The notes under the pieces are model-generated. The model was not told the origin of the DNA, made no database searches, and saw only the letters and a program-made list of their open reading frames with translations. Of a stretch of 64,000 nt of DNA, positions 34,140-43,615 are shown one piece after another; position 1 is the stretch's first letter, and each line of letters begins with the position of its first letter. Position numbers and translations under genes: made by a program. The stretch covers positions 13,064,501 through 13,128,500 of the forward strand of contig CM075348.1 in assembly GCA_037693485.1 (NCBI GenBank), read 5' to 3'. Source of the DNA: Kitagawia praeruptora. Its lineage: Eukaryota > Streptophyta > Magnoliopsida > Apiales > Apiaceae.

Positions 34140-35370
34140 GTGTATTAACCGATCCAAAATCTCTGTTCCAGAAAAGTTTTCAAAAAGTTTTACATTTTAA
34201 AGTATAAGCTCAAGCCAAATTCCAGAATAGAAGACTTTGTTCGCCTCTTACACCTTAACTTCACACAACCAACATCCAATTAAAATATTTTTATAACACG
34301 ACATGCATTCCTCCAATTAAAAATGAGTAACAACACGGGTTTAGGAAGTGGAGCATTATTAATGAAATTAGTGTAGAAATTCTTAGTAAGTACTCCATGA
34401 AAACGACCTCCTTTGGGAACAAAAAGGATAACACCGAAAGTGCTACTTAATAAATTACCAAGTTCAGATAAATCCCACTGCCCAACAACATTTTGGGTAA
34501 GCTTCAATCCTCTTACTGTCATGCCTTATGGATTCCAGTCCAATAGGCTTATCAAACATTTCATCTTCCTTTTCCTCAACCTCCTCATCAATATATGGAA
34601 ACATTGAATAGCTATAGAATTGGCAAGAGAAAACTTGGCAATCAATTCATATGACGTCCCTACTGGAATTTTTATGAATTCGGGGAAGTACAAATTTGGG
34701 ATTAAATAAATAAAATTACAAACGTCAAACAACACCTATGACTGATAAGTGCTGCCCTCGCTCCGTCGTCCGTTCTACTGTTTCGGTGGTGGTACAATCT
34801 ATGGTGGGGAACCTCCAACACAATACTTACTCGGAGGTGGTGGCCGTCAAATAACTCCGACAAAAATTCCAATAAGGACGTCATATGAATCGATTGCCAA
34901 ATTTTTTCTTGCCAATTCTCTTGTTGATTCAATTTTTCCATATACTGATGAGGAGGTTGAGGAAAAGGAAGATGAAATGTTTGATAATTTCATTGGATTG
35001 GAATCCATAAGGCAGGCAGTAAAAGAATTGAAGCTTACCAAAAATGTTGTTGGGTAGTGGAATTTGTCTCAACTTGCTACTTTATTAAGTAACACTTTCG
35101 ATGTTATCCTTTTTGTTCCTGAAGGAGGTCATTTTGATGGAGTTGCTAAGCATTTTTACACTAATTTCATTAATCATGCTCCACTTCCTGAACCCTAGAA
35201 GTTACTCATTTTTAATTGGAGGAATGTCTGTCGTGTTATAAAGATGTTTTACTTGGATGTTGCTCATGTGTCTCTGTTCTAGCAAAGTTTTCAATAAGTT
35301 TCACATTTTTAATTAGAAGCTCAATGTCAAATTCCAAAATAGAAGACTTCGTTCGCCTACTTTTTATATA
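34140..35370. pseudogene. Inverted duplication of an unidentified coding remnant
   Basis: The plus strand at about 34868-35260 and the minus strand at about 34690-34280 encode the same unknown protein segment (shared LKLT.NVVG.W.LS.L and ILFVP.GG.F.GV). Both copies have decayed: the plus copy has in-frame stops (near 35055 and 35196). The surrounding parts (near 34150-34235 and 35270-35355, sharing AATAGAAGACTT.GTTCGCCT) are in direct, not inverted, orientation. The central 34745-34860 is more GC-rich. The parent gene is not recognised. Confidence 0.6.
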
Positions 35371-35639
35371 GCCTTTGAGTGTTTTAATGCACAAACCATT
35401 CATATTCCCAATGCAATTATACTTCTGACGGTGCAAATTAAAATTATTGGTTATGACTAACTTGAATTAAGCCAAAATTGTGAAATTTGTACCGTTGCAT
35501 TTAGTCTGTTCATATTTCTACCCTATGTTAAAAAAGAAAAATCCCCATTTTTATACTGCTGATTGATTTTTTTTTCCTTAAAAAATAGTAGTAATAGTAT
35601 TTAAAGACAGTGATTATTAAATTTGGATTAGGTTCTGAA

Positions 35640-36510
35640 TGCCGATATGAATCGAATGTTATGTTAAAGAAGTTTGATAATGTGAGTTTATGGATCCATT
35701 TATAAATGAGTCAAATTTATTTATAATGGAGTTCGGTTCAACAATTCGTGACCAAATTTATTACTTCATGAACATGTTCGTTAATAATTTTTTGAGTTAA
35801 TTGGATAAGTAAGGTAATAATTCGTGAACTTGTTCAATAATATAAATCAGACTCATTTGAATATATAATTAGATAATTATAATAAACTTATTATTTAACA
35901 ATATTTTGAGTGTGCCTGTATAGAAAGAGCACTTCAAATGTGTTTGATGTATGCTTACAAATATGGTAAATAAACATATTTAATTTAAAAAAATGTCGAT
36001 TCGGATTCAATACGATTCGTAATCAAATTGATCATAAACACGAGTTTATGGATCGATTTATAAATAAATCAAATTTAATTATAATGAAATTTTGCTCGAT
36101 AATTCGTGAACAAATTCAATTATAGTGTGTTACGAACATGTCCGTTAATAAATTTTTGAACAAATTGGATGAGTAAGGTGGTGAATATACTTTAAACGTG
36201 CACGTGAATCCATGAATAGTTCCTCAATATTTATAAATATAATTAGTTTAGCTAATATATTTAATACTTATTCATGAGCATAAATTTGAACAAACTCGTT
36301 CGAATATTTATAATTTTTTTGCGAGCACAAGCTTGTGAGCTATATTCGTGAGATGTTCATATACATGTCGTGAACAATAATATTCGTAACGAACCAAGTT
36401 CAAACATTTTTTTTAATTCGATTCAAACTCGAATTCAGATTCAAGCTTGATAATTTGTTAAGGAACGATACATGAATATTTTATAATTCAACTCAATTAG
36501 ACTCATTTAC
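35640..36510. repeat. Decayed hAT-like relic
   Basis: Words such as AATTCGTGAACAAATT and GAACATGTTCGTTAATAA, and an end reading GACTCATTTACA, resemble the interior and right end of the hAT element at 2095-2958. Two internal direct copies (about 35683 and 36041) share GAGTTTATGGATC.ATTTATAAAT. Terminal repeats are too decayed to define borders. Confidence 0.5.
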
Positions 36511-37452
36511 ACCGAATTTGTATGGTACATGTTTGAATAAAAATTACCCTTTCATGAAAATTCCTTTTGAAAAAGTAAAAACAATTACTTTTGAGTTTTG
36601 ATCAAGCTTTGTGTAAATTATTTCTACGCGATAAATTAAATTGATAAATGCAAATTTTAAAGTCCGTATTGGTTCTACGAGTTGCCAAACCATATTTTTA
36701 CAACTCTCATTGACCAACTTTTCCACATGGCTTTGTTGAATTTAAAGTATTTTTTTATTTTTTTAATGTAAGGCGATTATTTCATCGAGGCACAGAAAAA
36801 AAAATGCATATTGTTTGATGAATTAAAAAGCATTGTCTAACCGATGCCTCTGAAGTCTGAATTACGGAATCTGAACTCTGAAACACTTAATACGCTAATA
36901 AACCATTGACGTACAACATGCATGAGCACCTCCAGAGATATAAGAAAATTCGATGGGTCGAATTGTATCCAGATTTCAGAATTTTTTAAATTACTTTCCA
37001 GTTGTATTGGATTGGATTTTTTTCCAAAAAATTACTCCTATGGGTCAGTTTTAAGTACGTGCACAGGAACGAACTTCGGATTTATAAACATTGTTTCAAA
37101 TAATTGTATTCTTATTATTTTATATAAAAATTTTGAGATTTTGAAAATTCTTACTTTCTTCTAGATTTTATCTCAAAAAATAAAAAAAATATCTATGCTC
37201 GAATTTTGAATTGAGTCGAATTTTAATGAAAATTTAAAATTATCTTAAAGATTGAATTTGGGATGGATCGATTTTTTATTTTAATTTGAACTTTTTTCAA
37301 AAAAATGAAATTTCTTACTTTTGTCCGGATTTTAATCTAAAAAAAAAGGCTTTGACTTTCGAATCAAGTGAATTTTGATGAAATTTTAAAATTACCTTAA
37401 AAACAAATTCGGGATGTACCGAACCTTTTTTTAAATTTTAATAACTGCACCG
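36511..37452. other. Intergenic AT-rich DNA, no gene seen
   Basis: Two diverged direct copies of a GAATTTTGATGAAAATTTAAAATTA-like stretch (near 37220 and 37375) suggest an old tandem duplication. Confidence 0.4.
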
Positions 37453-37461
37453 AAATTTTCA

Positions 37462-37647
37462 CGAGCTGGATCCTCTGTCCCCTTTCTCCGTGTCTCCTTC
37501 GTGTCCCCTATTGTTTTTAATACAAAAAAAATGTTCTTGTGGAGCCCATTTTTATTATTTATTAAAATGGGCCCCGCAGGGGCACTCTTTTTGTACTAAA
37601 AAGAGCAGGGGACACAAGGGGGACACGGGAACAGAGGATCCAGACCC
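37462..37647. mobile_element. Mutator-like MITE, 186 bp
   Basis: CTGGATCCTCTGTCCCC near the left end pairs with GGAACAGAGGATCCAG near the right end. The 9-bp target duplication aaattttca is perfect (37453-37461 and 37648-37656). The arms continue through GTGTCTCC and GGGGACACAAGG. No coding capacity. Confidence 0.85.
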
Positions 37648-37750
37648 AAATTTTCAAACCTTTTTTGATTTGCTCAATCATACTAGTTAAATCTAATGAA
37701 AAAGATATCTAGCAAAAGAAGTTAAAATTGCATTTAACAAAAATACATTA

Positions 37751-38735
37751 TGGCTTGTTTGGTAACTTGGAATTCATTTGAATTCTTGGAATTGACCAAA
37801 TTTAGTGTTTGGCAAGATTCAAAAAATTTGGAATTGGAATTGATGAATTCCATACCATCTAAATATTAACTATTTTTTTGTTATTTGAAATTACAAATGA
37901 AAGGTAGTCATTTGAAATTTTTCTCCATCAAAATATATGAGCATCCTTTTTTTCTTGAAAATTTTTTAGAGAAATAGTTTTTGAAATTTTTTTTCTGAGA
38001 AATTATTTTCCAGGAAAATTTTCTCTCTAAGAAATTATTTTTCGGGAAACTTTTTTCGAGAATTTTTTCTCGAGGAATTTTTTTTGAGAAATTTTTTTCC
38101 CAGTAAAATTTTCTCGAGGAAATTTTTTTTCGGGGAAATCTTTTTGAGAAATTTTTTTTTCGGGAAAATTTTCTCGAGAAATTTTTTCGTTTCTCGATAA
38201 TTTTTTTCCGAGAATTTTTTTTTGGGGAAATTTTCTCGAGAATTTTTTTCCAGAAATGTTTTTCTAGAAATTTTTTTCGGGCAAATTTTCTCGATATTTT
38301 TTTTCTGGGAAAATTTTTTCGGGGAAATTTTCTCGAGAATTTTTTTCCGGAAATGTTTTTCTAGAATTTTTTTTCCGGGCAAATTTTTTCGAGAAATTTT
38401 TTTCTGGGAAAATTTTTTCGAGATATTTTTTTTTTGGGGAAATTTTTTCGAGAAATTTTTTTTCAAGAAAATTTTCTCTAGAATTTTTTCCAGTGAAAAT
38501 TTTTTCGAGAAATTTTTCCTGGAGAAATTTTCTCTAGAATTTTTTTTCGGAAAAATGTTCTCTATAATTTTTTTTCTAAAAAATTTTTCTTGAATTTTTT
38601 TTTCAAAATTTAAAATTCCTGAATCTGAAATTCTCGTACTTACCAAACAAAGAATTTGGATTTGAAATCATGGATTTCAAATTTTGTAATTGAAATCATG
38701 GATTTCAAATGAAATTTAAGTTCCCAAACGCCACC
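37751..38735. mobile_element. PIF/Harbinger-like MITE expanded by a minisatellite
   Basis: Terminal inverted repeats are TGGCTTGTTTGGTAACTTGG and the complement of AAGTTCCCAAACGCCACC, with TTA at 37748-37750 and 38736-38738. Arms with GGAATTCATTTGAATTC and ATGGATTTCAAATGAAATTT lie outside a large low-complexity core (37985-38610), which looks like a secondary expansion. Confidence 0.7.
37985..38610. repeat. Purine/pyrimidine-skewed minisatellite (AATTTTTTTCGGGG/CGAGAA units)
   Basis: Dozens of variants of a roughly 14-20-bp unit made of AAATTTTTT followed by CTCGAG, CGGGG or CCAG. The period is irregular. Stop codons are rare on both strands, so a 203-codon minus frame rich in Lys, Phe, Ser and Glu and a 123-codon plus frame arise by chance. 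The G+T versus A+C strand skew is strong. Confidence 0.85.
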
Positions 38736-38738
38736 TTA

Positions 38739-39414
38739 TCGAATTTGAGATAAGTTCAATTTTAGAAAACGAATCGAATTTGAGTTAAACTTGCTAAAAA
38801 TTTAAAAAGATTTTAATTTTTTTATTAAAATAGTTTATTTAAACCGCACTTAACAACCACATTATAACAGTTTTTTAAAATTTTTTCAAAAGTATGCTAC
38901 CAAATGCGTATTTAAACAATATTATTTCTCACATAACTTTACGGTTTCATTTGAATTTTTCGTTTTGTCTTGATCATTTATTGAAATTATAATAAAAGTT
39001 TATTGCAATATGTAATCCATATCTTTGAAAGAAACATACTTAAATATTTAAATACTTAAATTGTTTTATGTAATAGTTATTTTTTTTTAAAGTCAATTTC
39101 TCTTTCAATTTATAATCCCAAAACGTAATTCCATCAAAATGATTTTGTTAACGTTAAATGTTTATACCATCTCTCGAAACCAACTAATATGCATTGATTA
39201 TGTTTGAAGCACGACCGAACTAAGAAGTGAGTTATTTTCAGAGACTAAAAACAATTAAAATACAAATATTAGAAATCAAGGGGCCAAACAAGAAATAGAT
39301 AAAAAAATTTGAAATTACAAAATCATCGAAATGCATGAATTCAAAAAGTAAAATCACGAATCCATCTTGTACAAATTTACTTTGGTGCATATTTTTTGTA
39401 TAATTTTTAAAAGA
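38739..39414. other. Intergenic AT-rich DNA, nothing recognised
   Basis: No feature recognised on either strand. Confidence 0.4.
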
Positions 39415-40085
39415 TGTTATGCCCAAATTTTGGCATTAGTCATAAATAGACCTAAAGGATTGAGATAGTGGTCCATAGTTCTTAATGGATCCGAAGGTAA
39501 GAATTAGATCACTAAAATCCATCATCTGAAACTAGTCCAAAATGATATCAAGACAATGTCCTCATCAGGCACTTGAAGACTATGATCTCGATTCCGGGAT
39601 CACATCGCATGTTATCTCAGACATTGGATCGTCATTTTGTATCTCTAAAGCTGGAATCATTCTTGATCTATCTGCGATCCCAACCCCATCTGGGATCACA
39701 TTTTTCTCAGATATGCGGACGAATTTTCTTTATGGGAGTTTTTCATGGACCGTTTAGACGGAACACTATTAGAAGGAAGTGTTTAGATTGCGGATTAATT
39801 TTGGATTACAAGTCGACTATATTCTCAACATTCAAATCAGGCCTAACCAAGTATTTTCTATTTTCGGTGGGATCAAGTTGGAAAAGGATGATTATATTAT
39901 CGACAAAGATTCTTATTAGTTTGTCTTCAAGTTTAGCTTGGAAATTTATCATGATTTTTTTTTTTGCTAAGCTTGATTCTTTGTTATCTATAAGGTTCAA
40001 TTCTGATATAAAGGTTAATATTTCCAAATTTCCGGAGAAATCTCTTTCTTCTGGTAATCGTAATTTAGGTTACGACCCATGAGTT
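39415..40085 (+). mobile_element. Possible solo-LTR or LTR fragment
   Basis: The start TGTTATGCCCAAATTTTGGC resembles the beginning of the LTR at 4235 (TGTTGTGCCCAAAATTTG). The rest does not align by eye. A 169-codon plus frame (39573-40082) has no recognisable domain and is not called as a gene. The end is uncertain. Confidence 0.3.
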
Positions 40086-40369
40086 GGTTAAATATAATTT
40101 TCGGTTAGATGATAAGTTTGTGTGAACCAAAGAAACCTTCAAAGTCTATAACCTTTTTGGGGAGTGTACATATGGGAGTAATTTTGTATGAAAGAAAGAG
40201 GGACGTCTAATTTTGAATAAATATTTTTTTGATAGGTATAATGAGGGAGTATACGAGAACGAGAACATCCTATTTAGAGCGGAGTGAGCAAATTTACTCA
40301 TACGGAAAAGACCATCCTGCCCTCTTGCCTATATCATATATGGATAGTTTTTTTGCTTAAAACCTTGGT

Positions 40370-40741
40370 CCAACCTTTGCCTATGTTTGTCCGTTGCACC
40401 AGTCGAACCAATGTCTCAACCACTTCTGACATAGGTGGCCGAAATTCAGGCTTCGTCTCTTCAGACACGTTTAGAGATAAAACAATCTAGAACACAACTA
40501 CTGTATACACAATAAGTAGCACTTACCTGATTGTAATGCACTGAAAATAAATGGCCAGTTGGTTCAGATTTAGCACATTACCTGGACAGAGAGCAACTAC
40601 ATCTACAAACCGGGATAAGGATTTAACTGGGTAGAGCCCATTTAGTGCTGGATCAACCATCTTAACCAAAACATCAATATCATGGAGCTGGGGTGTCGCC
40701 CACGGAACAAGGGACTGAGCTGATCTTGGCCTTGAGCTACA
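40370..40741 (-). pseudogene. Remnant of a STRUBBELIG-family receptor kinase (3' exons)
   Basis: On the minus strand 40741-40582 encodes WATPQLHDIDVLVKMVDPAL and LYPVKSLSRF, and about 40473-40370 encodes EFRPPMSEVVETLVRLVQR. Both are the C-lobe end of STRUBBELIG-RECEPTOR FAMILY (SRF) pseudokinases, plasma-membrane LRR receptors of cell morphogenesis. A GT follows the first exon (40581-40580). The join is imperfect: the family's CVQPEPEFRPP is replaced by a decayed sequence and no clean acceptor is seen. The extracellular LRR part and the N-lobe are absent from the window, so this is a fragment. Confidence 0.8.
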
Positions 40742-41705
40742 TCAAAATAACAAGTTGCATCAGAAGCAAGCAACTTACACACTCCTCGACGTTAAATTTT
40801 TTTTAACTAGGCCAGCTTGATGTGCAGCAACCAAAGAAAGCTGTTTCTAAGGATGCAAACTACTGGTTTAGGAGAAATTGTGATGCTTACTGAAGTTGCA
40901 CCTTCATTTCTGCTTAAATTGCACCCATTGTATGTATGATTGACGTTGAGCCAATCAATCCCATGTTGCGGACCTCTTCAAGGCTCCAAGTATAATGTAG
41001 ATACTACATTATATCTTCGTGATTACCTTTTGCTTTCAGCTTCAGTTACATCTTTTTTAAGTTTGAACATCTGATTTATTGAAATTCAGTAAAGCAAGCA
41101 TTAGATTAATTAACGCCATTGTAATTTACTGTCGAGGAAGGGTCTGATAGCAGTTCTTTTTTTTTTTTCCTGCATGTCTTATTCATTTCCCTACTCATTT
41201 TCATCTAAATATTACAGGCTATTTTCAGCACCCTGGGGAAAAAAAACAATTTCATCGACCCTAGTGGACTAGCAGGGTCAAAAAGTAAAGGCATCTATAA
41301 ACAACTCCAGTGGTATTCCAGGTTAGCTCTCACCTGCAAATGATATGCAACGAACTCTGTTCCGAATATGTTTAGCTACTTTCCAACGAGAATGTCTAAT
41401 AAGTAATATCATGTTGCATGGTTAATTGCCTTTCAATGTTTTCATGTACTATCATGGTTTTCCTGCCTGTTTTTCTTGTTGCGAAAATTAATTAGTAGTC
41501 CTACAAATAAATGATTAACTAAAATAAAATTAGAAAGTAGAGAATTCAGCAACATTCTTAATTGTGAATTGTTGGTCAAATTATAGCAATCTATCTATTA
41601 TACTAATCTATTATACACGAGTAACCGAATTTCAAAATGAGCAAATTGATTCATTGTGAAATGCTTGTTTTACCATTTCAAGTGTAACCACCACTTTTGC
41701 CGGAA
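40742..41705. other. Intergenic, no gene seen
   Basis: No further SRF exon was recognised upstream of the remnant. Sequence is mixed and unstructured. Confidence 0.4.
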
Positions 41706-41707
41706 AA

Positions 41708-41918
41708 AATGCTAGAGTTATCAAATTGGGTACCAAAAATTGTTACCAAATGACGTGACATTGTTTTGATTGGTTATAATTGTAATGGGCCCGCTAGGGC
41801 CATCCAATTAAAACATCCCAAAATGCCAAGTAATTAGTGTCATATTGTCATGTCATTTGGTAGCAAATTTTAGTACCCAATTTGGTACCTCTAGCACTAC
41901 TCTTTTGTCGGACCCTTC
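41708..41918. mobile_element. MITE with ~50-bp inverted arms
   Basis: TGCTAGAGTTATCAAATTGG plus GTACCAAAAATTGTTACCAAATG on the left is matched by the complement of CATTTGGTAGCAAATTTTAGTAC plus CAATTTGGTACCTCTAGCA on the right. The arms surround about 100 bp with a GGGCCCGCTAGGGCC palindrome. No target duplication is clear, so the superfamily is unassigned. Confidence 0.7.
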
Positions 41919-41919
41919 A

Positions 41920-42766
41920 TATGACCGTCCCTTTTACACAATATTTTAAAAATCGTTTGATTTTTCAAAAATCGTCGATAAATCATTGATTTATCGTTAA
42001 AAATATTTGATCAATTTGATTTTTAAAATCCGATTTATCGCTATGAAATATTTTTAAATGGTATATTATATTATAAATTAGACTAATATATTAAATATTA
42101 TTAAAATATATAATAAATCCCCGATTTACCGATAAATCACTATATCTAAACTAATTTATTCCCATTTTCGAAATCTACAACCATGCTTTTACACAACTGT
42201 GTTAGATGGCACCTTTAACAAATGTCATACTCAACTGATATCTTCTATGTTTATTCCACCCAAGGTAGGCAATTTTGAATGTGATATTATTACTGATCTC
42301 CTGCTTCTTTTGGAGAGGGGGGAGGCTATTTTGGGATTTAGTTGAATTTCTTGCTAATACTGTATTCTTTTCTAGATTTCTAATCACATTTTTGGGGGCT
42401 TGTCTATTAGTTTAATTTGTAAACAACTTATGGAATTACATATTATCGAATTTATTTTGTGAGTTTTGTTTGATATCCCGTGTAGTGCATGGTAACTCGA
42501 TCAAAGAAGTACTGAGGAACTATTTTTAAAGAGCACATGAGAAAAAAAGCTACTGTGAAGAGCCAGAGGGACAATCTAGAAAGCTACTGTACAAAGCTCA
42601 AGGTAAATGAATAGCAAATCGAATTCAAATGACTTCACTTTTTTCCCATGTAGTATATTTTTAAGCTTTCTTTTTCTTTGTAGACGTTTCAAGATCTTTG
42701 ATCAAAACCTTCAAATTTCACTTCTCCATAGTTAACTAGCATGAGTTGCTGCAACCGCAATCCTGT
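41920..42766. other. Intergenic AT-rich DNA, nothing recognised
   Basis: Near 41940-42030 there are palindromic words of AATCGTCGATAAATC and ATTTATCG type. No gene. Confidence 0.4.
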
Positions 42767-42979
42767 TCAGATCTCAAGTTCACCTCCTATAAAATAAAAC
42801 CCATATCTTGTTTTTTCATCGTCCATCAGATAAATAGTGTCACTGCACACAATCCATGCCATATATGATGCAGTGTAGAGTTGCACTGTTAGGAAGACTT
42901 TCTTGCCATGCGAAAACCTGAATATAGCAAAATCTCCTATCCGAAAAGAAAATACTAGATCTTGCAGGAGGCCACTCAT
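42767..42979 (-). pseudogene. Unidentified 70-codon coding remnant
   Basis: An open frame on the minus strand contains SFRIGDFAIFRFSHGKKVF and ends ...GFYFIGGELEI before a stop. Composition is protein-like rather than low-complexity. It could be a 3' exon of a lost gene, but I cannot name the family. Confidence 0.35.
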
Positions 42980-43137
42980 GAGAATGAAACTAGACCACTT
43001 TAGTAATTAGAAAGGAAACTACATTTATAAAGGGAGCTAGAATATATATAAAATTCTTTCTAAAACAAAAGAACAATTCTGCTACCCTACAGATTCCAAT
43101 ACCAACGAGGGCCTTTTCACTACAACAAATTTGGCCT

Positions 43138-43410
43138 TTTACGACGGACAACTTACGACGGAACCATTTTTCCGCCGTACTTACGACGGAAACGTAAATC
43201 CGTCGTAAGTTGCGCCATACTTACGGCAGAAAGGAATATCCGTCGTAAGTTAAGTTAACATACGACATCGTAACATTTTTTTTTTCACTGGATTTAATTG
43301 GAAAATAAATTAATTTTTTTGTAAAAGAAATTTTGTCGTCTAGCAGTGAACTTACGACGGAGTTTGTCGTAAGTAGTGAACTTACGACGGAACGTATTCC
43401 GTCGTAAGTT
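43138..43410. repeat. Subterminal motif array of CACTA-3 (left)
   Basis: At least eight copies of TTACGACGG or CCGTCGTAA in both orientations. In En/Spm such subterminal motifs are the binding sites of TNPA; that role here is inferred. Confidence 0.8.
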
Positions 43411-43615
43411 TTTAATTGTATTTGAATTTAATTGGAAAATGAATTAATTTTTTTTAGCAGAGAACAACAATTGCAACAATCATCAATGTAAGGATTCAAT
43501 TTTAATCTCCTCTACTTTTGGAATATATGTGATTTATTTTTAAGTTCATTACATGTTCAACAAATATATGTGTGCACTTGTGTAATTGATTTGCATATTT
43601 TTTTTACCTTTGTAG

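Noticed and set aside
38035..38646. 203-codon minus-strand frame and an opposing 123-codon plus frame
   Set aside because: Both are by-products of the low-complexity minisatellite. They consist of repeated Lys/Phe/Glu words with no domain.
41590..41640. Possible Helitron 5' end (ATCTATTATACTAATCTATT)
   Set aside because: No matching hairpin and CTAG end could be found downstream.
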